64,000 nucleotides of DNA, taken from contig NZ_CP102268.1 of NCBI RefSeq assembly GCF_025148285.1, positions 1,240,001 through 1,304,000 on the forward strand, read 5' to 3'. The notes under the pieces are model-generated. The model worked only from the letters and a program-made list of their open reading frames with translations. It did no database searches and was not told the DNA's origin. Shown here one piece after another: positions 1 through 8,170 of the stretch (within the stretch, counting starts at the first letter, position 1; each line of letters starts with the position of its first letter). Source of the DNA: Marvinbryantia formatexigens DSM 14469 (lineage in GTDB: Bacteria; Bacillota; Clostridia; Lachnospirales; Lachnospiraceae). Position numbers and translations under genes: made by a program.

Positions 1-1
1 A

Positions 2-154
2 CATTTTCTGTTGGGAATGAGTTTATCGGATATTGCAAAAAGCGAAGGAACCGGCGTCAGCTCTGTACATGAAGGAATCCAACGCGGACTTCGGCGTTTG
101 AAAAAAAATTTAGAAAAAATGAATACAGACCCCGAAAATTACCATCAAAAATGA
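2..154 (+). CDS. Sigma-70 region 4-like factor, C-terminal fragment (5' end outside window)
   Basis: The open frame enters from the left edge and ends in TGA at 152-154, giving the last 50 residues. The visible part is a helix-turn-helix: GMSLSDIAKSEGTGVSSVHE followed by a basic helix rich in R and K, which is the pattern of sigma-70 region 4 (recognition of the -35 box). Such short sigma-like proteins are common near the recombination end of Firmicute conjugative elements, and here three recombinase genes follow. Its target promoters cannot be told. Only the tail is visible, so the family call rests on the HTH pattern and the context. Confidence 0.7.
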   Translation, partial: HFLLGMSLSDIAKSEGTGVSSVHEGIQRGLRRLKKNLEKMNTDPENYHQK

Positions 155-725
155 AATGTATAATAGAGGGACATATTCGGCGGGACAAGCCGGACGGGTG
201 TGGTAAGGAAGCATATACATCCTCCACCCTAACTGTAATATCAATTTGTCTGCCATGCCCCTTGCTTGTTCCTTGACAACCGAATATACGCTGTTACAGG
301 TACTTCATTCTGTGTTCCGAGCGACAGATGGGGCGGCGCGGTGACAGGCGGCCTAAGGAGGTGATGAATCCAGGCTGTCCGAGCGATAAACGCAACCTAC
401 GAAACCGGCTGTGGCAGGCCGGACGCGATAACGACACAGATCATAATGGTACTTCTTCACAGCTTCCTAAAGACTTGGGGAGAGTTCCTGCGGCGTTTGC
501 TTGCTCTGGCAAAGCGGCGGCGTATGTGGGACTATGATGCGGTGACGCTACCCGCAGCCTGTAACAGCCCCGTCCTTATAACAGAAGGACTTGCCGGGGT
601 GCGTGGCAAATACGGCAGTAAAATCGAAATCAGATATAATGGGCCGGATTTATGTGTGTAATAACCATAGATCCGACCTATTCATGTGGTCTTGATAACA
701 CAGTTTTCAGAAGGGAGTTGATACT
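155..725 (+). other. Hairpin-rich stretch between sigma-like gene and element genes
   Basis: No convincing gene. Two overlapping frames (328-537 and 446-661) are open, one with a very strong Shine-Dalgarno-like run AAGGAGGTGAT at 355-365 that directly abuts an ATG at 364, too close for normal initiation. Hairpins can be drawn at 178-192 (CGGC/GCCG), 196-229 (GGGTG/CACCC) and 572-590 (GTCCTT/AAGGAC). The density of stems in an otherwise gene-dense element makes a structured RNA or a small leader possible, but neither is shown. Confidence 0.4.
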
Positions 726-941
726 ATGGAATTGAACACCATTGTCAGTGAAGTGGGTACGCTGGTAGACATTCGGGATGTCTCTGTCAACAAAGAACTT
801 TCCCGTGATGAACGGATTGCAGAATTTGTTCAGCAAATCAAAAATCCATACCATTTTAAGTGTGGACGTTTTACTGTACAAGCCAGTTTTTCTGCTGAAG
901 GTGCTACCCTGGAAGAATGTATCAAGGGTATTTTGCGATAG
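726..941 (+). CDS. Small conserved element protein (DUF6870-like)
   Basis: A 71-residue acidic protein. Ribosome site GAAGGGAG lies 7 bases before the ATG. The middle has an IKNPYHFKCG segment followed by a short beta-rich end and TLEECI. Proteins of this length with 'QIKNPY.FKCG' and 'TLE(D/E)C' occur in many Firmicute conjugative elements near recombinase genes; I recall the family name DUF6870 but cannot check it. No enzymatic motif is visible. Position between the sigma-like gene and the recombinases suggests a role in element upkeep or transfer, which is inference. Confidence 0.75.
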   Translation: MELNTIVSEVGTLVDIRDVSVNKELSRDERIAEFVQQIKNPYHFKCGRFTVQASFSAEGATLEECIKGILR

Positions 942-1076
942 CTGCAATTTTAAGAAAGGGGCTGACTTTTCCGTAAAAGCATGGTAGAATAAGAATCGGA
1001 AAAGGAATTGAATATGGAATAACCACACTTCTTGAATTGCGGGGATTTTTCTGTGCAACGAAAGGAGTGTTTTTTT

Positions 1077-2705
1077 ATGCAGATTTACAAAGCGATTAAG
1101 TACATCCGTCTTTCTTATACGGATGATAAAACAGTAGAAAGTGACAGCGTTGCTAACCAGCGGCGCCTGATCGATGACTACATAGCCCGACACCCGGAAA
1201 TTGAGGTTGTGGCAGAAAAAATTGACGATGGTTATAGTGGTGTTTTGTTTGATCGCCCGGCATTTCAGGAAATGATGCGGATGATCGAACAAGGCGAAGC
1301 TAACTGTGTGATTGTCAAAGACCTCTCCCGCTTAGGTCGTGAGTACATAGAAACAGGCCGTTATATGCGCAGGGTATTTCCAGCCTATGGAGTGCGTTTT
1401 ATCGCAATTAACGATAATGTGGACACGGAAAATGACGCTGCCGATGATCTCACGGTTTCTGTCAAAAACATTATGAATGAGGCTTACTGTCGGGATATTT
1501 CTGTTAAGACACGGAGCGCCCTGGAAGTAAAACGGCGCAGCGGGGATTTTGTAGGTGCTTTTACCATTTATGGTTATGTGAAAGTCGGCGATAAACACAA
1601 GAGTCTGGAAGTAGACGAATATGCTGCTAATGTTGTGAGGGATATTTTCAGAAAACGGCTGGAGGGATTCAGCGCTTCCCATATAGCGGATGAACTGAAC
1701 CGATTAGGAATTCTTTCGCCTTTAGCGTATAAGCGCAATCACGGAATGCCTCATGCAAAAGGTGGCTATACAGACCGAAAGGATTGCAAATGGTCTGCAA
1801 CTACAATCATCCGCATTTTGCAGGATGAAACTTACACCGGAACACTGGTCCAGGGCAAACAGACAACGCCCCATTTCAAATTAAAAGAGCGTGAGGACAA
1901 ACCTTCTTCGGAATGGATTCGTGTGGAGGGAACCCATGAAGCGATCATACAAAAGCACGATTTTGATCTGGTGCAACGGCTCCGCAGGATTGACACAAGG
2001 ACTTCTCCCAAATCGGATAAGGTTTACCTGTTTTCCGGTATTTTGATCTGCGGCTGCTGTGGCTGCCGTATGACCCGCAAGACGAACCGCTATAAAGATA
2101 AAGAGTATCACTATTATTACTGCCCGACCGGCAAAAAGAATGGCTGCACATCGTCGGTCATGCTGAAAGAGTCGGATCTGATTGAATGTGTGCAGGACAG
2201 TTTGAAAGGACATATTGAAAATGTTGCTTCTCTGGATGCCCTGCTGTCCAGTATCAGTCAGGAACGGATCAACCGGGAATTGGCGCAGGAATATGCCGCA
2301 CAGATCAGAGTAAATGAAAAGCGTGTGGCACAGACCGAGGGCTTTAAGGCAAAACTCTATGAAAATCTGGTGAGTGGAATTCTGACAAAGGAAGAATTTC
2401 TCTCTTATAAGCGAAAATACAATGCAGATATTGAACTGTTCCAAAAGGCAATCGCTGAATGGAACGATAAACTTACAGATGTATTGGAAAACCGAAGCGA
2501 ACGAAACCGTTGGATCAACCATTTTATGAAATTTTCTACTATGGAGGATATTGACCGCCGGGCAGTCATGCAGCTTATCCGAAGCATACGGGTAATGGGT
2601 AAAGATGAACTGCATATTGAATTTAATTACCAGGATGAATATCAGAAAGCAATCTCTTTGGCGGAACAGATTGCTACAAAAAATAAAGAAAGGATGGTGG
2701 GCTAA
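1077..2705 (+). CDS. Large serine recombinase 1
   Basis: Site-specific DNA recombinase of 542 residues. The resolvase catalytic domain starts at once, with the nucleophile serine in YIRLS (about S13) and the conserved VKDLSRLGRE stretch near residue 85. The recombinase domain follows, then a zinc ribbon (CGCCGCR ... YYYCPTGKKNGC) and a long charged coiled-coil region, the order typical of TnpX/TndX-type enzymes that move conjugative and mobilizable elements. Start: an upstream in-frame ATG exists at 1032, but AAAGGAG at 1061-1067 is well placed for the ATG at 1077. It is the first of three recombinases; its TAA is immediately followed by the ATG of the next, so they are translated together. 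Confidence 0.93.
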   Translation: MQIYKAIKYIRLSYTDDKTVESDSVANQRRLIDDYIARHPEIEVVAEKIDDGYSGVLFDRPAFQEMMRMIEQGEANCVIVKDLSRLGREYIETGRYMRRVFPAYGVRFIAINDNVDTENDAADDLTVSVKNIMNEAYCRDISVKTRSALEVKRRSGDFVGAFTIYGYVKVGDKHKSLEVDEYAANVVRDIFRKRLEGFSASHIADELNRLGILSPLAYKRNHGMPHAKGGYTDRKDCKWSATTIIRILQDETYTGTLVQGKQTTPHFKLKEREDKPSSEWIRVEGTHEAIIQKHDFDLVQRLRRIDTRTSPKSDKVYLFSGILICGCCGCRMTRKTNRYKDKEYHYYYCPTGKKNGCTSSVMLKESDLIECVQDSLKGHIENVASLDALLSSISQERINRELAQEYAAQIRVNEKRVAQTEGFKAKLYENLVSGILTKEEFLSYKRKYNADIELFQKAIAEWNDKLTDVLENRSERNRWINHFMKFSTMEDIDRRAVMQLIRSIRVMGKDELHIEFNYQDEYQKAISLAEQIATKNKERMVG

Positions 2706-4355
2706 ATGGCAAGAAAAAGCAGAAAACAGACGGCAGCGCCTATGCTGGCACCATCTTTATATGTACATGTGGCTCTGTATATCCGTCTTTCTGTGGAGGA
2801 TAACAAAAAGCGGGGCTGCTCAGTAGAAAATCAAAAGCTGGTACTGAATGACTTTCTTTCAGATAAACCGGACTTCGTTGTGTATGATACCTATATCGAC
2901 AACGGAGCGACAGGGACAAATTTTCACCGCCCTGGATTTCAGCAAATGCTATCTGACATTGAAGCAGGCCACATTAACTGTGTGATTGTTAAGGATCTTT
3001 CCCGATTAGGGCGAAATTCTATTGACACAGGTTATTATATCGAACAGTATTTCCATGCTCATAATGTTCGCTTCATTGCTGTTACGGATCAGTTTGATAC
3101 AGCGGATTCCGGAAATCTTCATGGCGGTATCATGCTGCCTTTGAAAAATATGATCAATGAAGCCTATGCTCTGGACATTGGACGAAAAATCAAAGCACAA
3201 GCGCGGCAGGCTATGAAAGATGGCGACTATATTGGTGCACGGGCACCTTATGGTTACAGGAAAGACCCTGATAATTGCCATAAACTTCTGATTGATGAAA
3301 ATACTGCCCCTGTGGTAAAACAGATTTTTGAATGGGCACATGAGCATGTGTCTCTGAACCGGATTGTCCGCAATCTAAATGAGATGGGGATTCCGGCACC
3401 GAGCCATTATAAAAAGGCCACTGGCGAGATTACCAGTCCGGGCCTGATTGGAAGCGGCAAATGGCAGACCCGTACAGTGATGAAAATTTTAGAAAGCGAA
3501 GTCTATACAGGCGATCTGGTGCAAGGAAAAACAAAGATTGTAGATCATCAGCAGGTCAAGGCTGGAGAAGATAATCTGATTATTGCCAAATGCACCCATG
3601 AACCGATCATTAGCTATGAATTGTTTAATGCAGTTCAGGAATACAGAAAACAGATCTGTGAAGAAAGCAAAGCAACTCCAAAACGCCCCTACACGCCAAA
3701 CATTTTCAAAGGCAAAGTGTTCTGTGCTGATTGTGGCAGAAGCCTTCACCGGCAACGTGCCGAGCGCCGGAAAGGCCCCGATACTTATTGGTTCCACTGC
3801 CTTACAAACAGCCGGGTAGAAAAAGATAGCTGCAAAGGCGCAACGATGCAGGAAAAGGAACTGATTTCTATTGTTACGGCTATTCTTGAAAAAGAGCTGA
3901 CAGTTGCGCTGGGAATGTCGCTGCCACTCTTTCAGTTGGAGGCAAGACAAAAACAGGAAAAAGATAAGCTGAAAATTCAGATGTCGGCCAAACGGCAGGA
4001 AATTGAAAAAACACGCCGGCTGATCCGTGGTCTATATGAAAATTTTGTGCAGGGTATTTTGACAAATGATGAATACTTTGAATTGAAGGCGGATTATGAA
4101 TATGCTATCAATGCTCTGTCTGGTGAGATTGAAGTATTTGAAAAATCTATGGACTCCCTGGACAACCAGCTTGCCCGATACCGTGCAATGGAAAAGGATG
4201 CAAAAACACTGGCACAGGATCATGTGCTGACTGCAGAACTGATTGAACGGCTCATTGAACGAATTGAGATCGACCACGAGCGGAATATTCATGTAACCTT
4301 CCGTTTCAAAAATGAATTTCAGGGAAAGGCGGTGGAACCGTGCGCAACTATGTGA
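2706..4355 (+). CDS. Large serine recombinase 2
   Basis: Second recombinase, 549 residues, starting on the base after the stop of the first; its ribosome site AAAGGATGG lies inside the end of the upstream gene. A 20-residue N-terminal extension precedes the catalytic YIRLS (serine about 29). VKDLSRLGRNSIDTG, the recombinase domain, a zinc ribbon (CADCGR ... HCLTNSR...C) and a heptad-rich C-terminal half are all present, so the protein looks intact. It overlaps the third gene by 16 bases. Three different intact copies suggest either a hetero-oligomeric recombinase or divided roles in insertion and excision; which one is not visible from sequence. Confidence 0.93.
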   Translation: MARKSRKQTAAPMLAPSLYVHVALYIRLSVEDNKKRGCSVENQKLVLNDFLSDKPDFVVYDTYIDNGATGTNFHRPGFQQMLSDIEAGHINCVIVKDLSRLGRNSIDTGYYIEQYFHAHNVRFIAVTDQFDTADSGNLHGGIMLPLKNMINEAYALDIGRKIKAQARQAMKDGDYIGARAPYGYRKDPDNCHKLLIDENTAPVVKQIFEWAHEHVSLNRIVRNLNEMGIPAPSHYKKATGEITSPGLIGSGKWQTRTVMKILESEVYTGDLVQGKTKIVDHQQVKAGEDNLIIAKCTHEPIISYELFNAVQEYRKQICEESKATPKRPYTPNIFKGKVFCADCGRSLHRQRAERRKGPDTYWFHCLTNSRVEKDSCKGATMQEKELISIVTAILEKELTVALGMSLPLFQLEARQKQEKDKLKIQMSAKRQEIEKTRRLIRGLYENFVQGILTNDEYFELKADYEYAINALSGEIEVFEKSMDSLDNQLARYRAMEKDAKTLAQDHVLTAELIERLIERIEIDHERNIHVTFRFKNEFQGKAVEPCATM

Positions 4356-5881
4356 TTGCCCTTTATATCCGTCTTTCTGTGGAAGATTTCAAAACCGAAA
4401 GTTTGAGCATACCAAATCAAAAACTGATTCTTCGTGAAAAAGCTATGTCTCTGCCGGAATGGGATAATAGTGAGATTTTGGAATTTATTGACAACGGTCA
4501 TACAGGGACAAACTTTGAGCGTCCGGCGGTGCAGGAACTTTTAACAATGGTTCAGGCCGGAAAGATCAACTGTATTATTGTAAAAGACCTTTCCCGATTT
4601 GGACGTAACAGCATTGAAACCGGCTATTTTATTGAGCGGGTATTTCCTCTTTACCACACCCGTTTTATTTCCGTCAGTGATGATTTTGACACAGCTAATT
4701 TCAAAGGTGATACCGGAGGGATTGATATTGCTTTCAAGTATCTTATTAGCGAGTGTTATAGCCGAGATATGTCCATGAAAACCAAAAGTGCAAAATACGC
4801 GAAGATGCGTCGTGGGGAATATCAGAGTGTCATCTGTCCTTACGGCTATCGCAAGAGTGCAGACGGACGTATGGAACCGGACGAGGATGTTGCCCCGAAT
4901 GTGCAGATGATATTTCAATGGGCGTCTGAAGGCAACACCGCAGCCGAGATCACAAGAAAACTGTATGCCATGAATATCCCCACCCCTGGGGAATATCGCA
5001 AACTTAAAGGCAAGGACTATTACAATGTTTCCCGAACAAACGGCGTTTGGAGTACATCAACGGTCCTGCGTATTTTAGAAGATCAAAGATATATCGGTAC
5101 CTATGTAATTGGCAAGAGAAAGGTAAAAGAGATTGGCAGCCGACATACACAGTTAAAGGATGAAAGTGAGTGGTTCAAAATACCGAACCATCATCCGGCT
5201 ATTGTAAGTGTGGATTTATTTGAGAAAGCCAATGCTTCTATTAAACGTTTCTCTCTGTCAAATAAAAAGCCGCGTGATTATCTGCTCCGTGGTAAGGTAT
5301 TCTGTGGATGCTGCGATCATGCAATGGCTCTACGAAATGATGCGTGGTTTTATTGCCGTCATTCCGAGGTGGCTGAAACGCTTCCTTGTCATGGTGTGCG
5401 CATAAAGATGGCAGATCTGGAGCAGGTTGTATTTGAAACAATTCGGGCTCAAATGTGTCCGGCATTGGGAATTGATAGCAATAAGGATAAATTGGATTTG
5501 CAGACAGTCCAGCAGGCCGAACATGAAGAAAAACTCCGTTCTATTCAAGACAGCAAGCGGCATCTTTATGAGCAGTATGCACTCGGAGAGATTGATTTGG
5601 AAACCTATCGAACACGAAAAGCGGTTTATGACACGGAACTGGTACAAGCCAAAAATGTTCATGCTGTCATCACTGCACAGACAAAGCGGATAAAAAGTGA
5701 TTATGAGATTAAGCTGAAACAACAGGAAATTGTGCAGGAAGTCGGAAACGCCAACATGCTGACAAAAGCTCTGATTGACCGGCTTATCAACAAAGTTTAC
5801 GTCTTTCCAGGAGATCGGATTGAGATTGAATATGCAACACAGGATTTCTTAGAAACTAAGGAATCCGAAAAGGAAGTATAA
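4340..5881 (+). CDS. Large serine recombinase 3
   Basis: Third recombinase, 513 residues. It starts with GTG at 4340 inside the end of gene 2, preceded by a purine-rich GGGAAAGGCGG. Catalytic YIRLS (about S13), VKDLSRFGRNSIETG, recombinase domain, zinc ribbon (CGCCDHA ... FYCRHS...C) and coiled-coil end are intact. It is the last gene before the element boundary near 5979, which is where the recombinase that acts on the element end is usually encoded. The three proteins share architecture but are clearly diverged from each other, so this is an old triplication or assembly, not a recent duplication. Confidence 0.93.
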   Translation: MRNYVIALYIRLSVEDFKTESLSIPNQKLILREKAMSLPEWDNSEILEFIDNGHTGTNFERPAVQELLTMVQAGKINCIIVKDLSRFGRNSIETGYFIERVFPLYHTRFISVSDDFDTANFKGDTGGIDIAFKYLISECYSRDMSMKTKSAKYAKMRRGEYQSVICPYGYRKSADGRMEPDEDVAPNVQMIFQWASEGNTAAEITRKLYAMNIPTPGEYRKLKGKDYYNVSRTNGVWSTSTVLRILEDQRYIGTYVIGKRKVKEIGSRHTQLKDESEWFKIPNHHPAIVSVDLFEKANASIKRFSLSNKKPRDYLLRGKVFCGCCDHAMALRNDAWFYCRHSEVAETLPCHGVRIKMADLEQVVFETIRAQMCPALGIDSNKDKLDLQTVQQAEHEEKLRSIQDSKRHLYEQYALGEIDLETYRTRKAVYDTELVQAKNVHAVITAQTKRIKSDYEIKLKQQEIVQEVGNANMLTKALIDRLINKVYVFPGDRIEIEYATQDFLETKESEKEV

Positions 5882-5908
5882 CCGTGAACACCCATTTGAA
5901 ACAGCTAT

Positions 5909-5928
5909 GGGCAGCTATGAAGCTGCCC
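5909..5928 (+). terminator. Hairpin after the recombinase operon
   Basis: GGGCAGC and GCTGCCC form a perfect 7-bp stem with a 6-base loop, 28 bases after the stop of recombinase 3, followed by A/T-rich sequence with a T-run at 5951-5959. It probably ends the recombinase transcript; it might also be part of the recombinase-binding end of the element. Confidence 0.5.
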
Positions 5929-5946
5929 GAAAAACTTCAAAAAAAG

Positions 5947-6894
5947 TTATATTTTTTTTGTCGTGGGCTTGACATACGGGTGCCGCAAATCGTGAATTCT
6001 TATACGCTTTACGCCTGCGGCTTTCGCCCCTCTGTCCATCTCGTGATGAAGATAGCTTTTTGTTACCGTAAAGATACGGTCTTTCTTTTTCAAACCATAG
6101 AGCATACCGAGATATTCCTGCATTTCCTCACAGAGAAAATGCGGCATTTTAATTGTGCGATTGCTTTTCTTTGTTTTCGGTGTGGTAATCACATCTTCGC
6201 CGTGTAAACGCTGATAGGATTTGTTAATCGTGACCGTTTCCTTATCAAAATTGAAATCAGCGGCGGTTAAGGCTAATAATTCGCCCTCACGAATGCCGCA
6301 CCAGTAGAGCATTTCAAAGGCATAAAAGGAAACAGGTTTGTCCATCATTTCATAGGAAAATTTCTTGTATTCTTCCTTTGTCCAAAACAGCATTTCCTTG
6401 TGTTCCTCACTTCCCATATTTCCCACCTTTGCGGCAGGATTGGAACGCAATTCATAATAGCGTACAGCGTGATTGAAGATAGCCGACAACTGATTGTGCA
6501 GCGTTTTCAGATAGGTTTGTGAATACGGTTTTTTCTTCTCGTCACGGTAGGCAAGCATTTCATTCTGCCAAGTGATAATCTCCTTTGTGGAAATCTCGCT
6601 TATTTTCAACTTGCCGAAATAGGGCAGTATCTTCGTGCGAATGATATGCTCCTTTGTCAGCCAAGTGTTTTCTTTCAGGCGGTTTTTTACATCGTTGATA
6701 TACAGTTCCGTAAAGGCTTCAAAGCTCATATCAAGGTCAGACGAATTTTGTAGCTGAAACATTCGCTCCCATTCCTGCGCTTCTTTCTTTGTGGCGAAAC
6801 CCCGCTTACATTTCTGCTTGCGTTCGCCTTTCCAGTTCATATATCTCGCCATCACATACCAAGTGCCGTTGTCCTCATTTTTGAATACTGGCAT
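5947..6894 (-). pseudogene. Tyrosine integrase, interrupted after the HDLRH box
   Basis: Phage/ICE-type tyrosine recombinase. An N-terminal arm-binding domain (YVMARYMNWKGERKQ...) and a SAM-like core-binding domain are complete, and the catalytic domain begins normally with the first arginine in GIREGELLAL and then HDLRH near residue 303. Family members run on for some 60 more residues with the second histidine box and the tyrosine nucleophile; here only about ten unrelated residues follow. At 315 codons it must be inactive. The start ATG overlaps the stop of the excisionase-like gene (TAATG), with AAAGGAG as ribosome site. The interruption coincides with the serine-recombinase element border, so damage by insertion is likely and could be reversible if that element excises. 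Confidence 0.88.
5965..5985. mobile_element. Inferred right boundary of the serine-recombinase element
   Basis: Reading the tyrosine integrase on the minus strand, homology to the family holds through HDLRH (codons down to 5980) and then stops: the next residues are unlike any integrase and a stop follows within about ten codons. The recombinase operon lies right on the other side. The simplest reading is that the element carrying the three recombinases is inserted here, with the missing integrase end at its other border outside this window. The exact crossover dinucleotide cannot be fixed from one end. Confidence 0.6.
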
Positions 6895-7082
6895 TATTTA
6901 CTCTCCTTTCCTGCTCCGTAGAGCCTTTCATAAAAATACTGGCGGTTTACACGACCCGCAATCGTAATAAAGCCCTGTTCTTTCAACTCTTCGTTCAGTT
7001 TTCTGATGAGCTTATAGGCATAGGGCTTTGATACGCTTAGTTCCTGTGCCACATCATCGGCACGAATAAATTTGTTTTCCAT
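6894..7082 (-). CDS. Excisionase-like small DNA-binding protein
   Basis: A 62-residue protein with a winged-helix/HTH pattern: RADDVAQELSVSKPYAYKLI followed by a basic helix and a beta-wing (GFITIAGRVNRQYFYERLYG). Small proteins of this type directly upstream of and coupled to tyrosine integrases act as excisionases or integrase regulators. Its stop shares bases with the integrase start, so both come from one transcript that begins at the promoter near 7256-7284. The gene itself is intact even though the integrase is not. Confidence 0.8.
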   Translation of the reverse strand: MENKFIRADDVAQELSVSKPYAYKLIRKLNEELKEQGFITIAGRVNRQYFYERLYGAGKESK

Positions 7083-7231
7083 ATCGTCAGTCCTTTCATA
7101 AGATTTTTAAGTTGCCGTTCTCTCCGAATATCGTTCCTGCCCCCATTTCAGCGGCGTTATCTCGTTCACTCTTGAATAAATCAAAAGGTCTTGGCGAAGT
7201 ATCCTACTCGGACGGTCATCTAGTTTTTATT

Positions 7232-7284
7232 AAGCATATTCGCTTAGTGTTTTCTATTATACTAAGCAGATATGCTTTTGTCAA
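7232..7284 (-). promoter_or_regulatory. Promoter of the excisionase/integrase genes inside an inverted-repeat operator
   Basis: On the minus strand TTGACA (7279-7284) and TATAAT (7256-7261) are 17 bases apart, a consensus promoter. The region 7232-7277 is an inverted repeat with arms AAGCATATTCGCTTAGT and ACTAAGCAGATATGCTT, which covers the -10 box. A related half-site, ACATATCTGCTATAC, lies in the divergent promoter at 7341-7355. The likely repressor is the XRE protein encoded at 7391. This is the layout of a phage-type decision switch; the binding itself is inferred. Confidence 0.75.
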
Positions 7285-7327
7285 GAGGCTTTCGAGAAAA
7301 TATTAAACTTTTTTGTTTCATTCCCTC

Positions 7328-7357
7328 TTGACAATTCCTAAACATATCTGCTATACT
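7328..7357 (+). promoter_or_regulatory. Promoter of the XRE regulator gene
   Basis: TTGACA (7328-7333), an 18-base spacer and TATACT (7352-7357). The spacer contains CATATCTGC, shared with the operator arms of the divergent promoter, which suggests autoregulation. Confidence 0.7.
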
Positions 7358-7390
7358 GATTGCAGTACATAAGCAAGGAGTGTAAACACT

Positions 7391-7924
7391 ATGGCTATTG
7401 GCGAAAGAATACATTTTTTCAGACTCTTGCGTGGTATGACGCAAAAATATCTTGGTACGGCTGTCGGCTTTCCCGAACGGAGCGCAGATGTGCGTCTGGC
7501 ACAATACGAAACTGGCTCCCGTAAACCAAAAGCAGACTTAACGGCTGCACTGGCACAGGTGCTTGAGGTTTCCCCGCAAGCTCTTGATGTTCCCGACATT
7601 GACAGCTACATCGGTCTTATGCATACCTTATTTACCCTTGAAGATATTTACGGTCTTACCGTCAGCGAAGCAGACGGAGAAGTCTGTCTGAAAGTCAACA
7701 AGGACAAAGGTAAGGACGCTGCCGAGTTATCAAAAATGCTCTGTGCTTGGAAAGAACAGGCAGACAAGCTATCTTCCGAGGAAATCAGCAGGGAAGAATA
7801 CGACAACTGGCGTTATCACTATCCGAAATTCGATACCACACAAATCTGGGCGAAAGTTCCCTCAAAAGAATTAAGCGACACATTAGCCGAAGCATTCAAA
7901 GAGCAACTCAAACCCGATAAATAA
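7391..7924 (+). CDS. XRE-family regulator of the integrated element
   Basis: A 177-residue protein with an N-terminal HTH_3 domain (about residues 5-65: GERIHFFRLLRGMTQKYLGT ... ARLAQYETGSRKPKADLT-like) and a C-terminal domain without a clear family, ending in a helical DTLAEAFKEQL. Ribosome site AAGGAG lies 9 bases before the ATG. It is divergent from the excisionase and integrase genes and the shared intergenic region has repeated operator half-sites, so it probably represses them and itself. A strong terminator follows. Confidence 0.85.
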   Translation: MAIGERIHFFRLLRGMTQKYLGTAVGFPERSADVRLAQYETGSRKPKADLTAALAQVLEVSPQALDVPDIDSYIGLMHTLFTLEDIYGLTVSEADGEVCLKVNKDKGKDAAELSKMLCAWKEQADKLSSEEISREEYDNWRYHYPKFDTTQIWAKVPSKELSDTLAEAFKEQLKPDK

Positions 7925-7934
7925 AGAACGACAA

Positions 7935-7976
7935 AAAGCCCTTAGCTATGAGTTACTACCCACAGCTAAGGGCTTT
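7935..7976 (+). terminator. Terminator after the XRE gene
   Basis: AAAGCCCTTAGCT and AGCTAAGGGCTTT form a perfect 13-bp stem with a 16-base loop, followed by TGTTT. It starts 10 bases after the stop codon. Confidence 0.85.
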
Positions 7977-8070
7977 GTTTATAATATGGATTTTTTGTTG
8001 TACAGCCGCCTGTCAATCATTCTGTAACCCTAAAACCACTGGATTACAAGAATAACGGCTCTTACACAAC

Positions 8071-8170
8071 TGTTATCAAATTGTTATCAAAAGACCTCTT
8101 GAAAGTCCACAAACCCGCATAAATACTGGATTTCTTCGACCTCTCAACTTATTCGAACTCAATCGTTCCT
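8071..8170. mobile_element. Probable attachment region at the 3' end of guaA
   Basis: Two direct repeats TGTTATCAAA at 8071-8080 and 8082-8091 have an 11-base period, as arm-type integrase sites often do. They lie between the element regulator and the stop codon of guaA (8149). The 3' end of guaA is a well-known integration site for genomic islands and conjugative elements. The last codons here encode PPGTIEFE where PPGTIEWE is usual, compatible with a guaA end replaced by the element copy. The partner site is outside the window, so the core sequence cannot be defined. Confidence 0.55.

Noticed and set aside
5884-6207. Plus-strand frame after recombinase 3
   Set aside because: Crosses the inferred element border into the antisense of the integrase, so its sequence is a chance fusion.
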